From: an uncultured Oscillospiraceae bacterium
Lineage (GTDB): Bacteria > Bacillota > Clostridia > Oscillospirales > Ruminococcaceae
DNA length: 64,000 bases
NCBI GenBank assembly: GCA_934464775.1
Contig: CAKSKG010000001.1
Span: 1-64,000 of the forward strand
Direction: 5' to 3'
The notes below the pieces were generated by a model, which made no database searches, was not told the DNA's origin, and was given only the letters and a program-made list of their open reading frames with translations. Both the position numbers and the translations under genes were made by a program. Positions 34,007 through 42,625 of the stretch are shown here, one piece after another (within the stretch, counting starts at the first letter, position 1; each line of letters starts with the position of its first letter).

Positions 34007-34933
34007 TTACTTCTCGGATTTGTTTGTGAGGACGCTGAACAGTACGTTTATGATAAGAATGAATACGAACAGCACAACTCCCGTTGCGATAAGTGCGTCA
34101 TAATGAAGTCCGCTGGCGTAGCCCATTTCCGTAACGATATTGGCGGTCATTGTTCTTACGCCCTTTAAGATGCCGTTTGGCATTCTCGCCTGATTTCCCG
34201 CAACCATAATAACAGCCATCGTCTCGCCTATGGCTCTTCCTATTCCGAGGATAACGGCAGCGGCAATACCCGACTTTGCGGCTGGGAAAATTATTGATAC
34301 AACAGCACGCTCATGCGTTGCTCCCAGCGCCAGCGCACCCTCGTAATAGCTTTGGGGCACTGCCGACAGAGATGTTTCCGAAAGGCTCACAACTGTGGGA
34401 AGAATCATTATTCCCAGCAGTATGGACGCCGTAAGAATGCTGTTTCCGTCTCCGCCGATAAAATTTCTTACAAAAGGCACAATAACTATCATTCCGAAAA
34501 ATCCGTATACAATAGAGGGAACGCCTGCAAGAAGATTTATCATCGGCTTGATGATCTTATAAAGCTTTTTGGGGCAGAAGCGTGACAGAAAGATCGCTGT
34601 CAGAAGTCCCAGCGGAACTCCGATAAGCACCGCTCCGCCCGTTACATAGATGCTTCCCAGTATCATGGGCAGAATGCCGTAAGAAGCGTTTGTATCCTGG
34701 GGCTTCCATGACTCTCCGAGAAGAAAATCGAACACGCCGATCTTTGCAATGGCGGGAATGCCGTTCACGAACATGAACAGGCATATCAGCACCACCGCAA
34801 GAATGGAAACACAGGCGCAGAGCAGGAACACGATATGCATTATTACCTCGCCTATCCGTGCCGACGATGATCTTCTTGCCGAAACTGTCATAGCCTTTTC
34901 ACCCTTTACTGCTGCGGCAGATTCACTGCTCAT
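34007..34933 (-). CDS. pstC: Phosphate ABC transporter permease
   Basis: A 308-residue integral membrane subunit with six or more hydrophobic segments after a charged N-terminal tail of about 28 residues. Conserved PstC stretches are LLAGVPSIVYGFFG and the EAA loop YYEGALALGATHERAVVSIIFP. The start at 34933 overlaps the pstS stop by four bases (ATGA), so translation is coupled. Confidence 0.96.
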   Translation of the reverse strand: MSSESAAAVKGEKAMTVSARRSSSARIGEVIMHIVFLLCACVSILAVVLICLFMFVNGIPAIAKIGVFDFLLGESWKPQDTNASYGILPMILGSIYVTGGAVLIGVPLGLLTAIFLSRFCPKKLYKIIKPMINLLAGVPSIVYGFFGMIVIVPFVRNFIGGDGNSILTASILLGIMILPTVVSLSETSLSAVPQSYYEGALALGATHERAVVSIIFPAAKSGIAAAVILGIGRAIGETMAVIMVAGNQARMPNGILKGVRTMTANIVTEMGYASGLHYDALIATGVVLFVFILIINVLFSVLTNKSEK

Positions 34934-35787
34934 TTAATATCGCTCCAGTCTGTGATCTCACCTGTGTAGATGCCCTTGATCTGATCCTTTGTGATGTTGG
35001 ATACCTGATTGTTGTTGTTAACGATAATTGCGATGCCGTCCATTGCAATTGTTGTGCTCTTCAGCTTGGAAAGCTCATCGTCTTTCAGATCTCTTGAAGC
35101 CATGCCGATATCGCAGGTGCCCTCCATAGCTGCCTTCATGCCGGAAGAGGAGTCTGTCTGCTGTACCTCAACGGTAACTGCGCTGTTCTGAGCCTGATAA
35201 GCCTCGGCAAGCTTTTCCATTACGGGAGTAACGGAAGACGAACCGGAAACAACTACCTTTCCGCTTACCTCTGCGGGAGCATACTCGGGAACACCGGAGA
35301 TCTCTATGTACTTATTATCTGTAACGATCTTCTGTCCCTCTGTTGACATGATGAAGTTGATGAAATCCTGTGCCGCATCGCTGATGCTGTCGCCTGTTGC
35401 GATGTTGAACGGACGGGAGATGCCGTAGGAGCCGTTCTTAACATTTTCGGCTGTTGCTTCAACGCCGTCAACATTGAGAGCCTTTACGGTATCATTGAGA
35501 GAGCCGAGTGAAATATATCCGATAGCCTGCTCATCGCCTGCGACCTGTGTAAGAACAACATCTGTCTTGTTGGCAATGATAGCTTCCGCTGTGGTCTTGT
35601 CGGTCTTGTTTCCGTCTGCGTCCTTTTCCTCAACGCCTGTCAGCTCGATGAAAGCGGAGCGTGTGCCCGAACCGTCCTCACGGGAGATGACTGTGATGCC
35701 TGTTGAAGCGGCATTGCCGCAGGCTGTGGACATTACCGCAATAGCAGCGGCAGCGGAAATAACAGAGAATTTCTTAAGAGTTTTCAT
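34930..35787 (-). CDS. pstS: Phosphate-binding lipoprotein PstS with swapped halves (circular permutation)
   Basis: A 285-residue lipoprotein (lipobox VMSTAC) that delivers phosphate to PstCAB. Its domain order is reversed compared with classical PstS. The usual second half comes first: SREDGSGTRSAF, AIGYISLGSLNDTVKAL, SRPFNIATG, FINFIMSTEGQKIV (about residues 30-170). The usual first half follows: VVSGSSSVTPVMEKLAEAY, DSSSGMKAAMEGTCDIGMAS, and TKDQIKGIYTGEITDWSDI at the very end (about 175-285). Both phosphate-binding loops are retained, so the fold should still close on phosphate. The start at 35787 follows AAGGAAG. First gene of the pst operon. Confidence 0.93.
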   Translation of the reverse strand: MKTLKKFSVISAAAAIAVMSTACGNAASTGITVISREDGSGTRSAFIELTGVEEKDADGNKTDKTTAEAIIANKTDVVLTQVAGDEQAIGYISLGSLNDTVKALNVDGVEATAENVKNGSYGISRPFNIATGDSISDAAQDFINFIMSTEGQKIVTDNKYIEISGVPEYAPAEVSGKVVVSGSSSVTPVMEKLAEAYQAQNSAVTVEVQQTDSSSGMKAAMEGTCDIGMASRDLKDDELSKLKSTTIAMDGIAIIVNNNNQVSNITKDQIKGIYTGEITDWSDIK

Positions 35788-35861
35788 AGTAAAAATTTCT
35801 TCCTTTCGGTTTTCGGAATTTGCTCCGAATGTGTGATATGTATTTTTCGTTTGCATTGATA

Positions 35862-35938
35862 ATGATACAGTCGGAATGTAAAATCCGCAACATGATATGA
35901 GTGAAATGTCCGTAATTTTTATTTCACTCGGATTTCAC
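35862..35938 (-). promoter_or_regulatory. Putative pst promoter and PhoP-type repeats
   Basis: A weak -35 (TTGCGG) and TATCAT (35862-35867, minus strand) are 17 bases apart. Upstream, TTTCAC-N5-TTTCAC (35922-35938, plus strand) resembles the 11-base-period PhoP repeats of Firmicutes, and GAGTGAAAT/ATTTCACTC (35899-35929) forms an inverted pair. The assignment is tentative. Between here and 36062 I see only AT-rich sequence. Confidence 0.4.
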
Positions 35939-36061
35939 ATTATGGTTTTTATCGGTAAGCGGAGCCTAATTTTCTTAAACGTTTTACTCTGCAATTTATA
36001 TAAATATTTCAAAACCCGTTTGTTAAATCCACTGAAAAACAAACAAAATAAACAAAAACGG

Positions 36062-36090
36062 TTGAGATTTGCATATAAATGTGCTATAAT
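36062..36090 (+). promoter_or_regulatory. Promoter of the EAL-domain gene
   Basis: TTGAGA (36062-36067) and TATAAT (36085-36090) with a 17-base spacer. Confidence 0.7.
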
Positions 36091-36216
36091 TAAGCAATGA
36101 AGAAATGTACTGTTTGTTTTTACGTATGTCCGCCGCAGGCATACAGTTCCATGATTACACTGCGGCATACATCAGCCCGCAAGGGTCATCTTATCGGAAA
36201 GGAATGGTAATTATAT

Positions 36217-37881
36217 ATGGACAATCCTGTTTCAATAAAAAATGATCTGGGAAACTTTATCAATCCCTCACCATTCTGCTCTGTATTCCTGTGGGACTGC
36301 AAAAATAACGAAACGCAGTTTCTCGGAAGAAATGATATGTTCCCTGCGGACACCAAAAATCCTTTTGATTATTTTTCCGTCCATGACGTGATCGATCCCG
36401 AGTACCGCTCCGTCTATGATGTTTTTTATTCACAGATATTATCGGGAATGCTGGGCGGCACAGAAAATGATGATCTTGTCACGGATATTTCCCTGCGCCT
36501 TTCCGAAACCGATTCCGAATATCGTCTCTGCCATATCATAACAAATTTCAAAAAGGACGAAACGGGAAAAATAACCGCAGTTTTCTGCCGCATCAGACCC
36601 TTTACCCCAAAGGAAGAATTCGACCGGGAAATACTCAAATTCTTTTCATCGGACAAGAACCCAGATATCTATTCAAATTCCGTACGCCGCTTTATGGACA
36701 GCACCGACCGCAAAATAGCATTTATCCAGTTCGATATCGAACGCTTCAAGCTGATAAACGATTCCTACGGAAATGATACGGGCGATGCTCTTCTTACTTT
36801 TATAAAGGAATCCCTTGATGTTATCTGTACGGACAAGCAGCCCCACTGCCGTCTGACCGCCGATGTTTTCATGATAGTCACCGCATTTGACGTTCCCGAC
36901 GAGCTTGTGACTTTTATACGTCTGCTGGAAAGCCGTCTCAGCTCATTCAGGAGCATTGACTACCGCTTTGCATTCGGTGTATGCATCGTTCCCGAGGAAC
37001 AGCGCAGCTGCCATACAAGAAAATTCGGCGACAATGCAGGCATTGCACGCCATTCCGTAAAGGGAAACGCACTGAAAAACATCGCATTTTACAACGAAAA
37101 CATGATGAAGGATCTTCATCAGACACAGATAATCGAAGAGGATATGTATAAAGCTATCGCCGAGGACAGCTTCGTAATGTATCTCCAGCCGAAATTCTGC
37201 ATATCCACAGGCAGAGTTATCGGTGCGGAAGCTCTCGCAAGGTGGATTCACCCCGAAAAGGGCATGATCTCACCCAACGAATTTATCCCCGTTTTCGAGC
37301 GCAACGGCTTTATCGTCAAGCTTGACCAGATCATCTGGGAGAGCGCCTGCAAGCGCATTCGCTCATGGATAGACAGAGGCATTGAGCCTGTGCCCGTCTC
37401 GGTAAATGTTTCACGGGCATATCTTGGTGAATTTGACGCAGTTGAGATACTGGGCAACCTCGTAAAAAAATACGATATACCGATAAATCTGCTGGAGCTG
37501 GAAATAACCGAATCCGTTGACGCAAATGTGGACGATATCATCAGCCGCTTCAAGAAAAAGGGCTTTACAATGCTAATGGACGATTTCGGTTCGGGCTATT
37601 CATCACTGAATATGCTGAAAACCACGCAGTTCGATGTGCTGAAGATCGACCGCAACTTCCTTTCGGAATTCATGGAATCCGACAGAGGTAGGAAGATAAT
37701 CTCCCACACTATCCATATGTCACAGGATATCGGGCTGAATATAATCGCCGAGGGCGTTGAGACTAAGGAACAGGCGGAATTTCTCTGCAATGCAGGCTGC
37801 GATGCGGCTCAGGGCTTCCTGTATTCAAGACCGATCCCTGCGGACGATTTTGATACATTGCTGACCGATATAAACAAGTAA
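36217..37881 (+). CDS. c-di-GMP phosphodiesterase with degenerate GGDEF and active EAL domain
   Basis: A 554-residue soluble protein: an N-terminal PAS-like region (about 1-140), a GGDEF-fold domain (about 150-300), and an EAL domain (about 305-550). The GGDEF loop is replaced by LTADVF, so cyclase activity is unlikely; such domains often bind GTP and regulate the neighbour. The EAL site is complete: GAEALARW, NVSRAYL, LEITES, MDDFGSGYSSL, LKIDRNF and IAEGVET. It should therefore hydrolyse c-di-GMP, opposing the three GGDEF cyclases in this window. ATG 36217 follows GGAAAGGAA. Confidence 0.93.
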   Translation: MDNPVSIKNDLGNFINPSPFCSVFLWDCKNNETQFLGRNDMFPADTKNPFDYFSVHDVIDPEYRSVYDVFYSQILSGMLGGTENDDLVTDISLRLSETDSEYRLCHIITNFKKDETGKITAVFCRIRPFTPKEEFDREILKFFSSDKNPDIYSNSVRRFMDSTDRKIAFIQFDIERFKLINDSYGNDTGDALLTFIKESLDVICTDKQPHCRLTADVFMIVTAFDVPDELVTFIRLLESRLSSFRSIDYRFAFGVCIVPEEQRSCHTRKFGDNAGIARHSVKGNALKNIAFYNENMMKDLHQTQIIEEDMYKAIAEDSFVMYLQPKFCISTGRVIGAEALARWIHPEKGMISPNEFIPVFERNGFIVKLDQIIWESACKRIRSWIDRGIEPVPVSVNVSRAYLGEFDAVEILGNLVKKYDIPINLLELEITESVDANVDDIISRFKKKGFTMLMDDFGSGYSSLNMLKTTQFDVLKIDRNFLSEFMESDRGRKIISHTIHMSQDIGLNIIAEGVETKEQAEFLCNAGCDAAQGFLYSRPIPADDFDTLLTDINK

Positions 37882-37912
37882 AAATATTTTTTGAGAAAAT
37901 TGAAAAAACCTC

Positions 37913-37941
37913 TTGACAAACCGAGCTTGTCATGCTATAAT
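37913..37941 (+). promoter_or_regulatory. Promoter of the lone 5S rRNA gene
   Basis: TTGACA (37913-37918) and TATAAT (37936-37941) with a 17-base spacer, ending 7 bases before the mature 5' end. Confidence 0.85.
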
Positions 37942-37948
37942 ATATTTG

Positions 37949-38062
<114 letters not shown>

Positions 38063-38068
38063 TACATT

Positions 38069-38099
38069 ATCCGCATACTTTTTGGTATGCGGATTTTTT
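38069..38099 (+). terminator. Terminator of the 5S rRNA gene
   Basis: ATCCGCATAC/GTATGCGGAT with a 5-6-base loop and five T. Confidence 0.9.
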
Positions 38100-38133
38100 G
38101 TAACTGTTTTTTATCAGAAAGGATATAAGGGAT

Positions 38134-39339
38134 ATGAAAAAGAATAAGATCTTATCAGTTGTCATCTGTGCCGCTCTCACCTGCGGACTTATGACTGCCT
38201 GCGGAGAAGCTTCCTCTGCCGCAGACGATGCAGAAACAACCGCCTCCTCCGAGGAAACAACGACTGCCGAGGAAACTCCCTCAACTGTTGCACTCACAAA
38301 CGAAAGCGCAAAGCTTCTGGGTCGTACATATCTTATGGACGATACCCTCTGGTGCGGATTTTCGGGCACAGGCGCAGAGTTTGAATACACAGGCAGCAAG
38401 CTGGACATCACTCTGATCGCAGACTCAAATTATTCCTCCGAGGGCAATCAGGCTCGTGCGGCAGTTTATGTTGACGGCGAACGTGTGCTTGACGAAATGC
38501 TGGACGAAGCACAGCAGACCTTCACGGTATACGAGGGCGAAAACAAGACCGTTGATGTAAAGATAGTTAAGCTCTCCGAGTCCGCAAACTCCGTAATGGG
38601 CATTGGTGCCATTGAGCTTGAAAGCGGCGAAACAATAGCTCCCGCAGCGGCAAAGGCTCATAAGATAGAATTCGTGGGTGATTCCATAACCTGCGGCTAC
38701 GGCGTTGATGATGAGGTAAAGGAGCATCACTTCTCCACAAGCACCGAGGACGTCACCAAGACCTATGCATACAAAACAGCGGACGCTCTGGACGCAGATT
38801 ACAGCATTGTTTCCGCCAGCGGCTTCGGAATAATCTCGGGCTACACAAGCGATCCCTCCAAAAAGGTTGCAAACCAGACTCTCCCCCAGTATTACGACAA
38901 GACAGGCTTTTCATACAGCGGAAAATTCGGCGGCACGGAAACTCCTCAGTCTATCGACTGGGATTTTGAAGAATTCGTTCCCGATGCTATCGTAATAAAT
39001 CTCGGCACAAACGATGAAAGCTACTGCAAGTCCGATCTTCAGAAGCAGTCAGAATATGTTGACGCATACATCGAATTCCTGAAAGAGATCCGTGAAAAGA
39101 ACCCCGATGCGGAGATATTCTGCGCACTGGGAACAATGGGGGCGGGACTTTTCACCTCCGTTCAGGAGACTGTTATAAAGTACACCGAGGAAACAGGCGA
39201 TGAAAAGGTACACGCAGTCCAGCTCCCCACTCAGGACGGAAGCAAGGGCTACGCTGCTGACTGGCACCCCACCGAGGGTACTCATCAGGATTCGGCAGAC
39301 GTTCTCTCCGCCGAGATTTCCTCTGTTATGGGCTGGTAA
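38134..39339 (+). CDS. SGNH esterase lipoprotein of the CE2 type
   Basis: A 401-residue lipoprotein (lipobox LMTAC) with a Thr/Glu-rich linker, a beta-sandwich domain (about 50-180) and a C-terminal SGNH hydrolase domain (about 185-400). The nucleophile block is VGDSITCGYG, the oxyanion Asn block is INLGTND, and the Asp-His end block is DWHPTEGTHQ. The jelly-roll plus SGNH order is that of carbohydrate esterase family 2, which removes acetyl groups from xylan, mannan and other glycans. It is exported and lipid-anchored, fitting polysaccharide use. Its Shine-Dalgarno site AAAGGA lies just beyond the 5S terminator. Confidence 0.88.
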   Translation: MKKNKILSVVICAALTCGLMTACGEASSAADDAETTASSEETTTAEETPSTVALTNESAKLLGRTYLMDDTLWCGFSGTGAEFEYTGSKLDITLIADSNYSSEGNQARAAVYVDGERVLDEMLDEAQQTFTVYEGENKTVDVKIVKLSESANSVMGIGAIELESGETIAPAAAKAHKIEFVGDSITCGYGVDDEVKEHHFSTSTEDVTKTYAYKTADALDADYSIVSASGFGIISGYTSDPSKKVANQTLPQYYDKTGFSYSGKFGGTETPQSIDWDFEEFVPDAIVINLGTNDESYCKSDLQKQSEYVDAYIEFLKEIREKNPDAEIFCALGTMGAGLFTSVQETVIKYTEETGDEKVHAVQLPTQDGSKGYAADWHPTEGTHQDSADVLSAEISSVMGW

Positions 39340-39363
39340 AAAAATTTACAATCAATATTTTTT

Positions 39364-39399
39364 CGGGAGCTTTTTATATGAAAGCTCCCGTTGTTTTTT
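39364..39399 (+). terminator. Terminator of the CE2-like gene
   Basis: CGGGAGCTTT/AAAGCTCCCG with a 7-base loop and TTGTTTTTT. The next 140 bases up to the pyk promoter are AT-rich with nothing else I can name. Confidence 0.9.
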
Positions 39400-39543
39400 A
39401 TATTTTTAACTTCATGTTAATTTTTATTGTGATATTGCGGCTTATATTTCGCTTTTTTCTTTGAATTTAACAATTTGGTTTTATTATGTTTAAATATTCT
39501 AAAATTTTACATACATTTTACAATGAATCTGTTACAATGGATA

Positions 39544-39572
39544 TTGAAAAGCTGTTGACATTATGATATAAT
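39544..39572 (+). promoter_or_regulatory. Promoter of pyruvate kinase
   Basis: TTGAAA (39544-39549) and TATAAT (39567-39572), 17-base spacer. A TTGACA also lies within the spacer but is too close to the -10 to pair with it. Confidence 0.65.
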
Positions 39573-39665
39573 ATTTATATACTGAGGTAGTTTTTGAAAA
39601 TTATTTTTTCCTGCCGAAAGCTATAAAATCAATGCTTCCGACGCCTGAAAGGACGGTAAAAATCA

Positions 39666-41087
39666 ATGAGAAAAACCAAGATCATCTGTACTATCGGACC
39701 TGCCACCGACAATGAGGACGTAATGCGCAGGCTGATGCTCAGCGGCATGAACGTTGCACGCTTCAACTTTTCACACGCAGACCCCGAAGTGGACAAGCGC
39801 CGCTTTGACATGATCGCCAAGCTCCGCGAAGAGCTGGGACTGCCTATCGCAACAATGCTGGATACAAAGGGACCCGAGATCAGACTGAAAAAATTCAAGG
39901 ACAATGCTCCCGTTGTTATCAATGACGGTGATATCTTCACACTTACCTCCCGTGATGTTGTGGGAACAAACGAGATAGCTTCGATCTCCTTTGCGGGACT
40001 TCCCCGTGACGTTGATATCGGATCAAAGATACTCATCAACGACGGTCTTATTGAGCTTCAGGTAGAAAAGCTCAATGCTACCGACATTACCTGCCGTGTT
40101 ATCCACGGCGGCAAGCTTTCAAACCACAAGGGAATCAACGTTCCCGGCGTTGATCTTTCTCTCCCATATATCAGCGAAGCCGACATGACCGACCTCGAAT
40201 TCGGCGCACAGACAGGCTTTGACTTCATTGCAGCTTCATTTGTACGCAGCGCCGCAGATGTAAATTATCTCCGCAAGTTCACACACAGCCTCGGCTGGAA
40301 CAATGTAAAGATCATCGCAAAGATCGAGAACCGTGACGGCGTAAACAACATCGACGAGATACTTGAAGCTGCCGACGGCATCATGGTAGCAAGAGGCGAC
40401 ATGGGCGTTGAGATCCCCTTTGAGCAGATCCCCGCTATCCAGAAGAGCCTTATCAGCAAGGGCTACAACGCAGGCAAGCAGGTCATCACAGCCACACAGA
40501 TGCTTGAATCAATGATAAACAATCCCCGTCCCACCCGTGCGGAGATCACAGATATCGCAAACGCTATTTATGACGGAACCTCCGCTATCATGCTTTCGGG
40601 CGAGACAGCCGCAGGTCACTTCCCCGTTGAGACTGTTCAGACAATGGCACGTATCGCAGAATGCACCGAAAGCGACATCGACTATGCGGAAAATCTGCTG
40701 AATCTGGGCGACCGTCCCAACAGCAGCGTTACAGACGCTATCTCCCACGCAACCGTTACAACTGCTCTTGATCTGAATGCAGCTGCTATCATTACTGTTA
40801 CAAAGAGCGGCAACACGGCAAAGATGATCTCCAAGTACCGTCCTCAGTGCGATATAATCGGTCTTACACCCGACCCCACAACCTGCCGTCAGATGAACCT
40901 TTCATGGGGCGTCCGTCCCGCACTCATCGGCGAGATGTCAACTACCGATGAGCTTATCGCTGCGGCTCTTAAAGCTGCCAAGAACAACGGCTTCGTAAAC
41001 ACAGGCGATACTGTTGTTATCACAGCAGGCGTTCCTCTCGGAGTTTCGGGCAATACAAATCTTCTTGAAGTAGAGACTATTTCATAA
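39666..41087 (+). CDS. pyk: Pyruvate kinase
   Basis: Converts phosphoenolpyruvate and ADP to pyruvate and ATP, the last step of glycolysis. The 473-residue protein has the normal length without the extra C-terminal domain of many Bacilli. Motifs: TKIICTIGPAT, MNVARFNFSHAD, DTKGPEIR, the active-site IIAKIENRDGVNNIDEI, MVARGDMGVEIP and CTATQMLESM-like ITATQMLESMI, plus MLSGETAAGHFP. ATG 39666 follows GAAAGGACGG. A terminator follows at 41109. Confidence 0.98.
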   Translation: MRKTKIICTIGPATDNEDVMRRLMLSGMNVARFNFSHADPEVDKRRFDMIAKLREELGLPIATMLDTKGPEIRLKKFKDNAPVVINDGDIFTLTSRDVVGTNEIASISFAGLPRDVDIGSKILINDGLIELQVEKLNATDITCRVIHGGKLSNHKGINVPGVDLSLPYISEADMTDLEFGAQTGFDFIAASFVRSAADVNYLRKFTHSLGWNNVKIIAKIENRDGVNNIDEILEAADGIMVARGDMGVEIPFEQIPAIQKSLISKGYNAGKQVITATQMLESMINNPRPTRAEITDIANAIYDGTSAIMLSGETAAGHFPVETVQTMARIAECTESDIDYAENLLNLGDRPNSSVTDAISHATVTTALDLNAAAIITVTKSGNTAKMISKYRPQCDIIGLTPDPTTCRQMNLSWGVRPALIGEMSTTDELIAAALKAAKNNGFVNTGDTVVITAGVPLGVSGNTNLLEVETIS

Positions 41088-41108
41088 TCATAACGATAAT
41101 TTCATTAT

Positions 41109-41142
41109 GCGTGTCCCGACAGTTTACGGGACACGCATTTTT
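41109..41142 (+). terminator. Terminator of pyruvate kinase
   Basis: GCGTGTCCCG/CGGGACACGC with an 8-base loop, then ATTTTTG. Confidence 0.9.
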
Positions 41143-41220
41143 GATTAATTTTACTTAATTTCAATTAATATTTTTAGTTAATTTTCAGTAAGAAAATTAA
41201 GCTGAATTTCAGAAAAACTA

Positions 41221-41249
41221 TTGAAAAATCCTGTAATATATAGTATAAT
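41221..41249 (+). promoter_or_regulatory. Promoter of the DUF1015 gene
   Basis: TTGAAA (41221-41226) and TATAAT (41244-41249), 17-base spacer. It may serve the GH130 gene too, as no terminator lies between. Confidence 0.7.
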
Positions 41250-41281
41250 AATAACGATAACTTTTACAAAGGAGAACTGCT

Positions 41282-42544
41282 ATGAGTACAGCTTTCAAAG
41301 CAGCGGATATACTGCTGCCAAAATCAGGCACAGATCTTACAAAATGGTCGGTAGTTGCCTGCGATCAGTACACTTCCCAGCCCGAATACTGGAATGAAAC
41401 GGAAAAGATCGTGGGCGGCGCCCCCTCTACCCTTGATCTGATACTTCCCGAGGTATATCTTGAAAACAGCGATGTTGCACAGCGTATCGAAAAGATACAC
41501 GAGTCTATGAAGAAATACATCGCCGACGGTCTTTTTGACGAGTACAAAAACTCAATGATCTATGTTGAAAGAATGACTGCCGACGGTATGCGTGCAGGTC
41601 TTGTGGGCATGATCGACCTTGAAGAATATGACTACCGCAAGGGCAGCACATCTTCCGTCCGTGCGACCGAGGCTACCGTTGTTGAGAGAATACCTCCCCG
41701 CATCAAGGTAAGAAACGGCGCTCCGCTGGAGCTTCCTCATATCATGATACTCATTGACGACGGCGCAGAGACAGTTATCGAACCTCTCACGGCAAAGAAA
41801 TCACAGATGAAAAAGCTCTATGATTTTGACCTTATGCAAAAGGGCGGTCATATCAGCGGCTATCTCCTCTCCCCCGAAGACATTGCGGCTGCCGACAAGG
41901 CTCTCACAGCTCTGGGCGACAAGGCTGCATTCAATAAAAAGTACGGTCTTGACAATGCCGAGGTTCTCCTTTATGCAATGGGCGACGGCAACCATTCCCT
42001 TGCAACCGCAAAGGAATATTACGAGCAGCTGAAGCGTGAAAATCCCGACAAGGATCTTTCCAATCACCCTGCACGCTATGCTCTTGCGGAGATAGTTAAT
42101 CTCCACAGCCCCGCTCTCCGTTTTGAAGCTATCCACCGCATCGTTGAGGGCGTTGATACGGAAAAGCTGCTCTCCGCACTCAAATCCGAGCTTGGCGCTT
42201 CCGATTCCGAGGGTGTTCAGCAGTTCACAGCTGTTGTCGGCGGAAATGACATCACAATCAATGTTACAAAGCCCACATCTAACCTTACGGTTGGCAGCCT
42301 CCAGCAGTTCCTTGACAAATACATCAAGGAAAACGGCGGCAAGGTAGATTATATCCACGGCGAGGACGTTGTACGCAAGCTTGCGGCAGCTCCCGACAGC
42401 ATCGGCTTCCTGCTCCCCGATATGGGCAAGGACGAGCTTTTCCCCACCGTTATCAAGGACGGCGCACTTCCCAGAAAGACATTTTCAATGGGTCACGCCG
42501 AGGACAAGCGCTTCTATATGGAATGCAGACTCATCACAGAATGA
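41282..42544 (+). CDS. DUF1015 family protein
   Basis: A 420-residue cytosolic protein of the DUF1015 family. Conserved segments include VACDQYTSQPEYW near residue 26 and MGDGNHSLATAK near residue 238. The family is often found beside serine-synthesis genes and has been proposed to act on serine or related compounds; there is no such neighbour here, so I do not assign a reaction. ATG 41282 follows AAAGGAG. The 3' end lies in a 25-bp tandem repeat, and the GH130 gene follows after 81 bases on the same strand. Confidence 0.85.
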   Translation: MSTAFKAADILLPKSGTDLTKWSVVACDQYTSQPEYWNETEKIVGGAPSTLDLILPEVYLENSDVAQRIEKIHESMKKYIADGLFDEYKNSMIYVERMTADGMRAGLVGMIDLEEYDYRKGSTSSVRATEATVVERIPPRIKVRNGAPLELPHIMILIDDGAETVIEPLTAKKSQMKKLYDFDLMQKGGHISGYLLSPEDIAAADKALTALGDKAAFNKKYGLDNAEVLLYAMGDGNHSLATAKEYYEQLKRENPDKDLSNHPARYALAEIVNLHSPALRFEAIHRIVEGVDTEKLLSALKSELGASDSEGVQQFTAVVGGNDITINVTKPTSNLTVGSLQQFLDKYIKENGGKVDYIHGEDVVRKLAAAPDSIGFLLPDMGKDELFPTVIKDGALPRKTFSMGHAEDKRFYMECRLITE

Positions 42545-42586
42545 GTCCGGCAGACTAATCACAGAACGAGTCCGGCAGACTCATTA
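42525..42586. repeat. 25-bp tandem repeat across the DUF1015 stop codon
   Basis: GCAGACTCATCACAGAATGAGTCCG is followed by a near-identical second copy (two differences) and a partial third. The first copy contains the last codons and the stop; the others look like a recent tandem duplication of the gene end. Confidence 0.85.
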
Positions 42587-42625
42587 CCGACTAATTACAT
42601 ATCAACGAAAGGATAATTTTATAAC

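Noticed and set aside
39544..39572. TTGACA at 39554 as the pyk -35 element
   Set aside because: It is only about 7 bases from the TATAAT; the TTGAAA 17 bases upstream is the workable partner.
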